Part shown: positions 1-5,808 of the stretch, in pieces | How the letters are laid out: every line of letters starts with the position of its first letter | Numbering within the stretch: the first letter of the stretch is position 1 | Assembly (NCBI GenBank): GCA_020061125.1 | Contig: JAGUYV010000438.1 | Coordinates: 1 to 9,689 of the forward strand | Origin: a bacterium | Lineage (GTDB): Bacteria; UBP15; UBA6099; DSWB01 | Direction of reading: 5' to 3' | DNA: 9,689 bases | Position numbers and translations under genes: made by a program | The notes under the pieces: model-generated | What the model was told of the DNA's origin: nothing | The model's database searches: none | Seen by the model: the letters and a program-made list of their open reading frames with translations, nothing else

Positions 1-599
1 CGGACGACTGGCGCACCATCGGCGCCTGGGCCTGGGGCTTGAGCCGCGCGCTCGATTACTTCGAGTCCGACCCGGACATTGACGCGCGCAGGGTAATCGC
101 CATCGGGCACTCGCGGCGCGGGAAGACCGCGCTCTGGGCCGCGGCACAGGACAAGCGCTTCGCCATGGCCATCTCCAACAACTCGGGCTGCACGGGCGCA
201 GCATTGAGCAGGCGCAATTTCGGCGAAACCGTGCTGTCCATCAACAACCAGTTCCCGCACTGGTTCTGCGAGAATTACCGGAAATACAACGGCAACGAAG
301 CGGCCCTGCCCGTGGATCAGCATATGCTGCTGGCGCTCATGGCCCCGCGGCCGGTGTATGTGGCCAGCGCCGTGGAGGACAACTGGGCGGACCCGCGCGG
401 CGAATTCCTGGCCGCGCAGCACGCCGAACCGGTGTATGCGCTGTTCGGCAAAACCGGGCTGGGCGTGCAGGATATGCCCGCAGTGAACGAGCCGGTGGGC
501 GATTTCATCGGCTACCACATCCGCGCCAAAGGCCACGCGCTCACGGATTACGACTGGATGCGCTATCTGGATTTTGCGGACCGGCATTTCAAGCAATGA
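1..599 (+). CDS. Glucuronoyl esterase-like (CE15-type) alpha/beta hydrolase, 3' fragment
   Basis: The reading frame is open from base 3 to the TGA at 597-599 and gives 198 residues; the 5' part lies outside the window. The fragment carries the nucleophile elbow GHSRRGK (Ser at visible residue 37, codon 111-113), followed by [13 protein letters not shown] and [11 protein letters not shown]. The late segment [11 protein letters not shown] (residues 124-134) holds the likely acidic residues, and HALTDYDW contains the likely catalytic His (residue 178, codon 534-536). Family knowledge: bacterial CE15 enzymes and related acetyl-xylan-esterase-like hydrolases carry this GHSRxGK pattern and cleave glucuronoyl esters linking lignin to xylan. 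They are usually exported, but the signal peptide would be upstream of the window. I infer a plant- or algal-polysaccharide esterase; the exact substrate is uncertain. The gene converges on the cystathionine synthase gene and ends just before a strong terminator. A TTG at 39 is in frame, but the frame continues upstream with matching sequence, so it is not the start. Confidence 0.8.
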   Translation, partial: DDWRTIGAWAWGLSRALDYFESDPDIDARRVIAIGHSRRGKTALWAAAQDKRFAMAISNNSGCTGAALSRRNFGETVLSINNQFPHWFCENYRKYNGNEAALPVDQHMLLALMAPRPVYVASAVEDNWADPRGEFLAAQHAEPVYALFGKTGLGVQDMPAVNEPVGDFIGYHIRAKGHALTDYDWMRYLDFADRHFKQ

Positions 600-619
600 C
601 GCCCGGCATCCGCAAAATA

Positions 620-666
620 CAGGGACAGGCACGCGGAAAAACGCCGCGTTCCTGTCCCTGTTTTTT
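620..666 (+). terminator. Strong intrinsic terminator after the esterase gene, built from a REP-like palindrome
   Basis: Arm 620-629 (CAGGGACAGG) pairs perfectly with 651-660. An inner 6-bp stem pairs ACGCGG (631-636) with CCGCGT (644-649) around a 7-nt loop. Six T follow at 661-666. The hairpin starts 20 bases after the stop codon. A related palindrome occurs at 9141-9190, so it is also one copy of a dispersed element. The opposite strand has a weaker TATTTT tract, so it may work in both directions between the two convergent genes. Confidence 0.85.
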
Positions 667-761
667 GCCCCGGCCGCGCCTTTCACGCAGCGTCAGGTGT
701 TATTGAAAAGCCCCTGTTCATTTGCGATTCATGGTTGTTATCCCGCCTTTGTCCTTGCCCC

Positions 762-796
762 ATCCTGTTTTTATCCTGTGCATCCTGCCTATCCTG
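762..796. repeat. Four ATCCTG units spaced 9-11 bp
   Basis: The hexamer ATCCTG occurs at 762-767, 773-778, 782-787 and 791-796, giving start-to-start steps of 11, 9 and 9. The pattern (on the other strand, CAGGAT units next to CACAGGAT) resembles a low-complexity intergenic repeat I recall from many environmental genomes. No coding frame runs through it. A role in DNA bending or as a protein-bound array is possible but not shown. Confidence 0.5.
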
Positions 797-860
797 CAAA
801 AACATCTTCACATTCCCATGCAGCGAACAACCCTTTGAGACAGTGCGCCGCGCCCGGATA

Positions 861-1000
861 GCGGCAATGCCGCCGCGCGTTCATTGTGAGCGGCGGGGTG
901 CGGTGACCCCGCCCTGCAAAACCCGTGAAGCGGATCGTAATTTTTGCGAATCAGCATTGCTGTGCGATACAAATTACGGCGCGGTTCGGCGACCGCGCCC
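861..1000. repeat. REP-like hairpin cluster with two copies of a related stem-loop
   Basis: Two stem-loops share one design: an 8-bp GC stem, a 6-nt loop and a trailing CCT(G/A)CA. Copy 1 pairs GGCGGGGT (892-899) with ACCCCGCC (906-913). Copy 2 pairs GGCGCGGT (978-985) with ACCGCGCC (992-999). The stems differ at one position, and the change is compensated in the opposite arm. Between them, CGTAATTT (936-943) pairs with AAATTACG (971-978) around an inner CAGC/GCTG stem at 952-962. A tight GCGGCA/TGCCGC palindrome sits at 861-873. This looks like a remnant of dispersed palindromic repeats. Confidence 0.6.
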
Positions 1001-1039
1001 TACATCACCGGCGGATTCAATTATGTGCTTGCCAATCAG

Positions 1040-1058
1040 CGCTATTTATATAATAGCG
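1040..1058. repeat. AT-rich inverted repeat containing a perfect TATAAT
   Basis: CGCTATT (1040-1046) pairs with AATAGCG (1052-1058) around a 5-nt loop. The hexamer TATAAT lies at 1049-1054. No good -35 element precedes it at 16-18 bp (TGCTTG at 1026 is poor), and no gene follows on that strand. It may be a chance -10 or part of the repeat cluster. Confidence 0.35.
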
Positions 1059-1229
1059 TTGCGGAACGGCGTTCGCTAATAACGATTTGCGGCGTTTTTC
1101 GATCGGTCTATAAGCGGCCTGTTGCGTGGGCCCGCTTCGGGGATGCCGCGATTTGAGCCGGGCGCCATGCGCAGAGAAATGCTCTATTCGTCAAACTTAT
1201 CCCGGTCGAGTTGCACACGGCCAATGCGT

Positions 1230-2498
1230 CTAAATGCTCTTGAGCGCCTGGTCCAGGTCGGCCATGAGATCCTCGGGGTCCTCGACGCCCACGGCCAGGC
1301 GGCAGAGCTGGTCCGTGACATTGAGGGCGTAGCGTTGCGCGCGGGTCATGTCGTAGTAGGTGATGGTGGCCGGGTGGCTGATGAGCGACTCGGTGCCGCC
1401 CAGGCTCGGCCCCATGAGGATGATCTTGAGGCTGCGCAGAAACTTCTGCACCTGCTTGAGGGAGCCGTCCACCTCGAAGGCGAAGCAGCTTCCGATGCCC
1501 CTTGGCATCTGCTTTCTGGCGATTTTGTAAGTGGGGTGGCTGGGCAGGCCGGAGTGCCACACCTGCCGGATTTTCGGGTGCTTTTCGAGCCAGCGCGCGA
1601 TGATGAGCGAGTTGCGGTTCATGTAATCCATGCGCAGGGCGAAGGTCTTGAGGCCGCGGATAACGAGGTAAGCGGCGTGCGGGTCAATGTTGCCGCCGTA
1701 GGTCTTGAGCGTGGCTTTGATCTTGTTCACCAGTTCGCTGCTGCCGCTGACCACGCCGCCCATGACATCGTTGTGGCCGGAGAGGTATTTCGTGAGGCTG
1801 TGAATCACGAGGTCCACGCCGTATTCGAGCGGGCGGCAGTTGTAGGGGGTGGCGAAGGTGTTGTCAATGATGACCGGGATACCGGCCTTTTTCGCGGGCT
1901 TGACGAGTTTTTCGAGATCAATGACATGCACATAAGGGTTTGTGGGCGACTCGGTGAAGATGAGCGCTGTGCTGGGCTGGATGGCGGCGGAGATGGCCTC
2001 GGCCGTGGGCGGGACCATGGTGCTGGCCACCCCGAATTTCCCGAGATCGTTCTGAATGAACTGGAGCGTTTTCTTGTAGATGTCGCTGGTGAAAATCACA
2101 TGGTCGCCGGACTTGAGCATGCTGAACAGCGTGGTGGTGATGGCGGCCATGCCCGATGCGAACATGAGGGATGCGTCGGCGCCTTCGAGAAGCGCGATTT
2201 TGTTCTGGGCCACATCCACGGTGGGGTTGCCGTAGCGCAGATACTCGTAACGGTAGCGCTGGCCGCTGGTGTATTCTCGGATGTCGTTTTCGTCGTGAAA
2301 AACGTAGGTGGAGGTCTGGACGATGGGCGTGGTCACGCTGTCGGCGAATTTTTTGCGCGCTTCGCCGCCGTGCACCACGAGGGTGGAGGCGCCCCAGCCA
2401 TCTTCGCGGCGCGGCGCTTTGCCTGCGGGGGATTTGATGGCGGCCGGCTTGCGCGCGGCCTGTTTTTTTGTTGCGGAGGAAGATTTTTTTGTAGCCAT
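1230..2498 (-). CDS. metB: Cystathionine gamma-synthase-like PLP enzyme (Cys/Met metabolism family), with a basic N-terminal extension
   Basis: 422 aa. It should join cysteine to an activated homoserine to form cystathionine on the way to methionine, in the cytoplasm. Visible family features: RYGNPT (residues 88-93), the PLP-stacking region ASGMAA (114-119), IDNTFATP (211-218), the PLP lysine Lys237 in HSLTKYLSGHND, YLVIRGLKTF, and the late PSLGGTESL segment. The wording around SLTKYLSGHNDVMGG and SGLPSHP is closest, from memory, to plant cystathionine gamma-synthases. Plant enzymes use O-phosphohomoserine, but the substrate here cannot be read from sequence. Residues 2-32 form an extra Lys/Ala/Ser-rich basic tail absent from typical family members. 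The ATG at 2498 has only a weak AAGG site 13 nt upstream; no later in-frame ATG precedes the conserved core. The gene lies 132 bp downstream of threonine synthase on the same strand. Cystathionine gamma-lyase or an O-acylhomoserine sulfhydrylase are alternatives. Confidence 0.82.
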   Translation of the reverse strand: MATKKSSSATKKQAARKPAAIKSPAGKAPRREDGWGASTLVVHGGEARKKFADSVTTPIVQTSTYVFHDENDIREYTSGQRYRYEYLRYGNPTVDVAQNKIALLEGADASLMFASGMAAITTTLFSMLKSGDHVIFTSDIYKKTLQFIQNDLGKFGVASTMVPPTAEAISAAIQPSTALIFTESPTNPYVHVIDLEKLVKPAKKAGIPVIIDNTFATPYNCRPLEYGVDLVIHSLTKYLSGHNDVMGGVVSGSSELVNKIKATLKTYGGNIDPHAAYLVIRGLKTFALRMDYMNRNSLIIARWLEKHPKIRQVWHSGLPSHPTYKIARKQMPRGIGSCFAFEVDGSLKQVQKFLRSLKIILMGPSLGGTESLISHPATITYYDMTRAQRYALNVTDQLCRLAVGVEDPEDLMADLDQALKSI

Positions 2499-2594
2499 AA
2501 TGCTGTGTCTGCCTTTCGCGTGCGGCCGCGATTCGCGTGCGGCCTGGTGGTGTGTGCGTGTCCTTTATGTGCGTTAAGTGCGTCCCATATCAGT

Positions 2595-2623
2595 AAAATG
2601 GTATTTCAATGCAAAAGTGTCAA
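2595..2623 (-). promoter_or_regulatory. Possible sigma-70-type promoter for the cystathionine synthase gene
   Basis: On the minus strand a perfect TTGACA (2623 down to 2618) is followed, after 17 bp, by CATTTT (2600-2595), a weak -10. It lies just after the threonine synthase stop and about 100 bp before the ATG at 2498. The cystathionine synthase could therefore be transcribed separately from threonine synthase. The poor -10 keeps confidence low. Confidence 0.35.
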
Positions 2624-2630
2624 CCCGGCG

Positions 2631-3965
2631 CTAGAAGCGCTTGTCCAGGAACCTGTAGATTTCATCGCGGACCGCGTTGAATTTCGGCGGCAGCGGCTTG
2701 GGCAGGTTGGCGTAACGCGCCTTCACATCCTCGATTTCGCCCTGGTGGTAGCGGATTTTGAAGGAAGTGAATTTCAGGCCGTTGGCGGTGCTGATGACCA
2801 CGACGCGCGCCTTGGGGTCTATGACTTTTTTTGCGTGCAGCTTGAACAGCGCGGCCAGGGCCACGCCCGTGTGCGGGCATGCGAACAGGCCGGTGCGGTC
2901 CGCGCGCGCCGCGGCGTTGGCCAGCTCGCTCTCTGTGACCTGTTCCACGATGCCGTTGAATTTCTTGAGCGTGCGGATGGCTTTGTTGATGCTCACCGGG
3001 TTGCCGATCTGGATGGCGCTGGCCAGAGTCTTCTGCGCGCGCACGGGCTTGTATTCCTTGAAGTTCTTTTTGTATGCGAGGTACAGCGGGTTGGCCTTCT
3101 GGGTCTGCGCGCAGATAATCTGCGGCATCTCGTCTATGATGCCCAGTTCCTTCCATTCCTCGAAGCCCTTGCCGAGCGCGGACACATTGCCCAGGTTGCC
3201 GCCGGGGATGATGACCACATCCGGCGGATGCCAGTCGAACTGCTGCACCATGTCCCAGGCCACGGTCTTCTGGCCCTCGATGCGCAACGAGTTCATGGAA
3301 TTGGCGAGGTAGATGTTCTCGCGGGCCGTAAGCTCCTGCACGATCTCCATGCAGCCGTCGAAATCGGTTTCCAGGGCCAGGGTCAGAGCGCCGTTGGCGA
3401 TGGGCTGGATGAGCTGTGCGTTGCTGACCTTGTCCTTGGGCAGAAGTACGATGGGCAGGATGCCGGCGCAGGCGCAATAAGCGGCCAGGGCCGCGCTGGT
3501 GTCCCCGGTGCTGGCGCACGCCACGGCCGGGATGTGCTGGCCCTCGGCGATCATCTGTTTGACCTGGGACACGAGCACGGTCATGCCCAGATCCTTGAAG
3601 CTGCCGGTGTGGTCGTTGCCGCATTGCTTGACCCAGAGGTCCTTCATTCCCAGCTCGTGGCCGAGGCGGTCCGCCCAGAACAGGTTGCTGCCGCCCTCGA
3701 ACAGGCTGACCACATTTTCGTTGTCCACATGCGGGTTGACCATTTCCTTCTTGCCCCAAACGCCGCTGCCGAAGGGCCACTCGGTGCGGCGGAAGCGCTT
3801 GTCGAACAGGCGCTTCCAGCTCTGGGCGTCGCGCTGCTTGAGGCGCGCCATGTCGTGCCTGACCTCGAGCAGGGCGCCGCATTCCGGGCATTTGTAAATG
3901 ATTTCATTGAGCGGGCGGCGACCCGGGCATCCCGCGATGCATTGGAACCAGGCCTTGTATTTCAT
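2631..3965 (-). CDS. thrC: Threonine synthase, plant-type
   Basis: 444 aa. The enzyme converts O-phosphohomoserine to threonine with PLP (fold type II), in the cytoplasm. A zinc-ribbon-like Cys set opens the protein: C9, C13, C26 and C29 (the latter two in KCPECG). The PLP lysine is Lys124 in [13 protein letters not shown], followed by [15 protein letters not shown], the IANGA and DTDFDGCM segments, EGQKT, the phosphate-binding [17 protein letters not shown] and [14 protein letters not shown]. These blocks run nearly word for word with plant and cyanobacterial threonine synthases as I recall them, rather than with the E. coli ThrC type. The ATG at 3965 has an AAGGTGG site about 10 nt upstream. 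The gene is transcribed away from the SepCysS operon across a 194-bp shared region and precedes the cystathionine synthase gene. In plants these two enzymes compete for O-phosphohomoserine; here the pairing suggests one methionine/threonine branch point. Assignment is secure, but allosteric control by S-adenosylmethionine is unknown. Confidence 0.93.
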   Translation of the reverse strand: MKYKAWFQCIAGCPGRRPLNEIIYKCPECGALLEVRHDMARLKQRDAQSWKRLFDKRFRRTEWPFGSGVWGKKEMVNPHVDNENVVSLFEGGSNLFWADRLGHELGMKDLWVKQCGNDHTGSFKDLGMTVLVSQVKQMIAEGQHIPAVACASTGDTSAALAAYCACAGILPIVLLPKDKVSNAQLIQPIANGALTLALETDFDGCMEIVQELTARENIYLANSMNSLRIEGQKTVAWDMVQQFDWHPPDVVIIPGGNLGNVSALGKGFEEWKELGIIDEMPQIICAQTQKANPLYLAYKKNFKEYKPVRAQKTLASAIQIGNPVSINKAIRTLKKFNGIVEQVTESELANAAARADRTGLFACPHTGVALAALFKLHAKKVIDPKARVVVISTANGLKFTSFKIRYHQGEIEDVKARYANLPKPLPPKFNAVRDEIYRFLDKRF

Positions 3966-4025
3966 GGAGAATCAACCACCTTCAAAGAGAAATTGGCGCG
4001 CGCGCGGGACGCTGGACGCCCGCAT

Positions 4026-4035
4026 TTTATATAAT
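4026..4035 (+). promoter_or_regulatory. AT-rich box with TATAAT in the divergent thrC / SepCysS promoter region
   Basis: In an otherwise GC-rich 194-bp spacer, the run TTTTATATAAT ends at 4035. It holds a perfect -10 hexamer (4030-4035) for the + strand and TATAAA for the - strand. No convincing -35 is seen 16-18 bp away on either strand, so an activator or an unusual sigma factor may be needed. Plus-strand transcription from about 4042 would give a leader of about 118 nt. That leader begins with a GCCGGG/CCCGGC hairpin (4050-4065). Confidence 0.45.
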
Positions 4036-4049
4036 GGGTAAGGCTTCGG

Positions 4050-4065
4050 GCCGGGGCGTCCCGGC
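4050..4065 (+). other. GC hairpin in the leader of the SepCysS operon
   Basis: GCCGGG (4050-4055) pairs with CCCGGC (4060-4065) around a GCGT loop. It starts some 14 bases after the -10 hexamer. No T-tract follows, so it is not a simple terminator. The leader is too short for a classical T-box. It might stabilise the 5' end or be an operator; its function is unknown. Confidence 0.4.
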
Positions 4066-4159
4066 GCATTCCAAGTCTAAATCAAGCGCCGGGGAAAGTA
4101 AACACCGCCGCGCGCGCGATTCGCCGGTTGGCATTCCGCAACAAGAGGAGACAGGCCCC

Positions 4160-4357
4160 ATGGACACCGCCACAAAGGAACGCAACACGCGCCGCGTGGA
4201 CTGCACCTTCCGCGTGCTCGACGCCATGGAGGACATTCGCGATGTGTGGCGCGACACCGCGCCTCTCCAGGATCTGGACGAAGCGCAGCGCGACAAAGTC
4301 CTGAAAAAAATCGGCGCGGCCCGCAAGGCGCTCGATCTGTTGGAGGGCCTTCTCTGA
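4160..4357 (+). CDS. Small helical protein coupled to SepCysS; candidate truncated SepCysE-like partner
   Basis: 65 aa, starting at ATG 4160 behind an AGAGGAGA ribosome binding site (about 4144-4151); the TGA ends at 4357. An in-frame ATG at 4034 exists but sits on the -10 box, and its extension is basic and unlike the rest, so I prefer 4160. The protein is charged and almost certainly all-helical, with heptad-like spacing of hydrophobics from FRVLDAMEDI to KALDLLEGLL, a single Cys at residue 15, no signal peptide and no membrane segment. The stop is followed by one base and then the SepCysS ATG, so translation is coupled. Family knowledge: SepCysE is the scaffold that joins SepRS and SepCysS in class I methanogens, and shortened SepCysE-like proteins are reported fused or coupled to SepCysS. 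Position and helical character fit that, but I cannot show homology by eye. It could instead be an unrelated adaptor. Confidence 0.62.
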   Translation: MDTATKERNTRRVDCTFRVLDAMEDIRDVWRDTAPLQDLDEAQRDKVLKKIGAARKALDLLEGLL

Positions 4358-4358
4358 C

Positions 4359-5480
4359 ATGCACTCACGCGAACGAGAGGAACTGTTCATCAACATCAAC
4401 CCGCTGCAGACTGCGGGCCGCACCCGCGCCGCGGTGCGAAAGGCCGTCACCCGCTATGTGGACGGCTACAGCGTGTGCGATGCCTGCACCGGTATCCTGC
4501 ACGACATCGAAAAACCGCCCATCAAGTCCCTCACCCGGGAGCTGGCCGAATTCCTGAATGTGGACGAGGCGCGCACCACGGCCGGTGCGCGCGAGGCCAA
4601 GTTCATGGTCATGCACTCCGAATGCCGCCCCGGAGATATCCTGGTGCTGGACGGCAACGCACATTACAGCACCCATGTGGCCGCGTCTCGCGCGGGCCTC
4701 GAAACAGTCGAGGTCCCGGCCGGCCCGCCCCCGTTCTTCAAAATCACTGCGGACGCATACGCCCAGACGCTGGCGGAGGTGAAGGCGCGAACCGGCAAGC
4801 CCGCGGCCCTGGCCCTGCTCACGCATGTGGATGGCGACTACGGCAATCTCACGAACGCGGCCGCCATCGCCGCGGTTTGCCGCGAGGCCGAAGTGCCCCT
4901 GCTGCTAAACACCGCCTACACCACCGGCCGCATGCCCGTGGATGTGCGCGCCCTGGGCGCGGACTTCGTGGCGTGCAGCGGACACAAGAGCTGGGGCGCG
5001 TGCGGCCCTATTGGCGTTGTGGGGGCCATCGGCGAGCACGCCGCACACCTGTTCCGCCTGGACCAGCGGTTCCCCAAAAAGAATATCGAACTTCTGGGCT
5101 GCACGGCCCGCGGCAGCAACATCATGAGCCTCATGGAAGCCCTGCCCCTGGTCAAACAACGCATCAAGCGCTGGGAAGAGGAACTCGAAAACGCGCGCTG
5201 GTTCGCAGCCCGCATGGAACACATCGGCAAGGGCGGCATCAAGCTGCTCGGAGACAACCCCACCAACCACGACCTCATGCGCTTCGCCACACCCCTGTTC
5301 CATGAAATCGGGCAGCGGCAGCGCAAGAAAGGCTACTTCCTACACAAGGAACTCACGGACCGCGGCATCACCGGACTCAAACCCGGCCAAACCCAGTGGT
5401 TCAAAATGAGCACCTACGGCCTCTCCCGTTCCCAGGTCGAGTACCTGGCCCAGGCCTTCGAGGAAATCGCGGCCCTGTAA
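4359..5480 (+). CDS. pscS: O-phospho-L-seryl-tRNA:Cys-tRNA synthase (SepCysS)
   Basis: 373 aa. This PLP enzyme (fold type I) converts phosphoseryl-tRNA(Cys), made by SepRS, to cysteinyl-tRNA(Cys) using a sulfur donor. Diagnostic segments: FININPLQTAG (residues 10-20), GYSVCDACTG with Cys40 and Cys43, GAREAKFMVMHS, NAHYSTHVAASRAG, HVDGDYGN, the PLP lysine Lys210 in SGHKSWGACGPIGV, LLGCTARGS with Cys248, DNPTNHDLM, and GLKPGQTQWFKMSTYGLS near the end. The CxxC pair, the third Cys and the Lys match the positions of the essential residues of archaeal SepCysS almost exactly, with no large gaps. The length is also typical. The start is fixed by a GGAGG at 4342-4346 and the one-base gap after the small upstream gene. 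The stop codon lies in the loop of the terminator. GC content and codon use look like the neighbours, so no recent transfer is evident. Selenocysteine-type SepSecS or a NifS-like desulfurase fit far less well. Whether a SepRS exists in this genome is unknown. Confidence 0.92.
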   Translation: MHSREREELFININPLQTAGRTRAAVRKAVTRYVDGYSVCDACTGILHDIEKPPIKSLTRELAEFLNVDEARTTAGAREAKFMVMHSECRPGDILVLDGNAHYSTHVAASRAGLETVEVPAGPPPFFKITADAYAQTLAEVKARTGKPAALALLTHVDGDYGNLTNAAAIAAVCREAEVPLLLNTAYTTGRMPVDVRALGADFVACSGHKSWGACGPIGVVGAIGEHAAHLFRLDQRFPKKNIELLGCTARGSNIMSLMEALPLVKQRIKRWEEELENARWFAARMEHIGKGGIKLLGDNPTNHDLMRFATPLFHEIGQRQRKKGYFLHKELTDRGITGLKPGQTQWFKMSTYGLSRSQVEYLAQAFEEIAAL

Positions 5481-5494
5481 GGCTGCTTTTTTTT
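5469..5494 (+). terminator. Intrinsic terminator of the SepCysS operon, overlapping the stop codon
   Basis: GCGGCC (5469-5474) pairs with GGCTGC (5481-5486), with one G-U pair, around a 6-nt loop that contains the TAA stop. Eight T follow at 5487-5494. It separates the SepCysS operon from the rpsB promoter downstream. Confidence 0.7.
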
Positions 5495-5495
5495 C

Positions 5496-5523
5496 TTGAT
5501 TTTCACTAAGTGTTTCCTATCCT
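5496..5523 (+). promoter_or_regulatory. Weak possible upstream promoter for rpsB
   Basis: TTGATT (5496-5501), a 16-bp spacer and TATCCT (5518-5523) lie in the only AT-rich patch of the spacer, directly after the SepCysS terminator. This is weaker than the extended -10 promoter at 5557-5585 and may be a chance match to AT-rich sequence. Confidence 0.25.
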
Positions 5524-5556
5524 TATTAAATGGCCTGTGCGGGCGCGCGGATCGCG

Positions 5557-5585
5557 TTGCAATCCGTGCGGCCCTGTGCTAAACT
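5557..5585 (+). promoter_or_regulatory. Extended -10 promoter for the rpsB operon
   Basis: TTGCAA (5557-5562), 17 bp, then TAAACT (5580-5585) preceded by TGC, an extended -10. The core CTGTGCTAAACT closely resembles CTGTGCTATAAT before the PASTA gene at about 8777-8788, which supports both. Transcription would begin near 5592, giving a leader of about 217 nt before the rpsB ATG. Confidence 0.6.
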
Positions 5586-5593
5586 CCTTGATC

Positions 5594-5657
5594 GGGCCGG
5601 AGGGGACCACACTCCGGCTTTGACCGCGAACGGGCGGCGCCGCAGCCCGGTTTTTTT
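5594..5657 (+). promoter_or_regulatory. Attenuator-like structure in the rpsB leader
   Basis: Directly after the likely start site, GCCGGAG (5596-5602) pairs with CTCCGGC (5612-5618), extended by two G-U pairs. A second hairpin then pairs CGGGC (5631-5635) with GCCCG (5645-5649), with two further inner pairs, and is followed by seven T (5651-5657). This is a terminator inside the leader, after the promoter and about 150 nt before rpsB. It could be a ribosomal-protein-controlled attenuator or the end of a short RNA of about 65 nt. Confidence 0.5.
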
Positions 5658-5729
5658 GCGGGGTGGAACAGGCAGCATTGCGGGGCGGCGCTCCGCGACA
5701 GTGTGTGACAACGCATGCGCCCGGACCGC

Positions 5730-5758
5730 GCCGGGGTGCCGCGTATCGCGGTTCCGGC
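5730..5758 (+). promoter_or_regulatory. Stem-loop just upstream of the rpsB ribosome binding site
   Basis: GCCGG (5730-5734) pairs with CCGGC (5754-5758) around an internal loop, and CCGCG (5739-5743) pairs with CGCGG (5747-5751) around a TAT loop. It lies 34 nt before the GGAGG at 5793-5797. Such a structure could be the S2 binding site for autoregulation; that role is inference. Confidence 0.4.
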
Positions 5759-5808
5759 AAGGGTTGATGGGCGCAGAGGCCAAAAACCGAACGGAGGTAA
5801 ATACCCCA

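Larger units (their letters stand above)
600..1229. other. 630-bp spacer between convergent genes, rich in palindromes, no convincing gene
   Basis: The short open frames here lack ribosome binding sites and recognisable protein motifs, so I call no gene. The stretch holds the terminator at 620-666, a run of four ATCCTG units at 762-796, a cluster of hairpins between 861 and 999, and an AT-rich inverted repeat at 1040-1058 containing a TATAAT. No tRNA-like cloverleaf was found by eye on either strand. I see no clear T-tract terminator for the minus-strand gene that ends at 1230. Confidence 0.6.

Noticed and set aside
574-1156. Short + strand open frames in the first spacer
   Set aside because: They overlap the terminator and palindromes, lack ribosome binding sites and have no recognisable sequence. 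Cys- and Pro-rich stretches come from the repeats.
1108-1229. A tRNA-like sequence downstream of the cystathionine synthase gene on the - strand
   Set aside because: No acceptor stem, anticodon stem and T-arm set could be paired. The resemblance was limited to a short GGCTCAAATC stretch.
1122-4034. A 970-codon open frame on the + strand spanning the two minus-strand amino-acid enzymes
   Set aside because: It is antisense to two genes with clear family motifs, shows no domain of its own, runs through their intergenic region, and has the Val/Ala/His/Asp-rich composition usual for shadows of GC-rich genes.
4034-4159. Upstream extension of the small SepCysS-coupled gene to an ATG at 4034
   Set aside because: That ATG lies on the -10 hexamer and has no binding site. 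The added 42 residues are basic and low in hydrophobics, while ATG 4160 has a strong binding site.
4042-4159. T-box or other cysteine-sensing riboswitch in the SepCysS leader
   Set aside because: The leader is only about 118 nt, and I see neither a T-box sequence nor a terminator/antiterminator pair.
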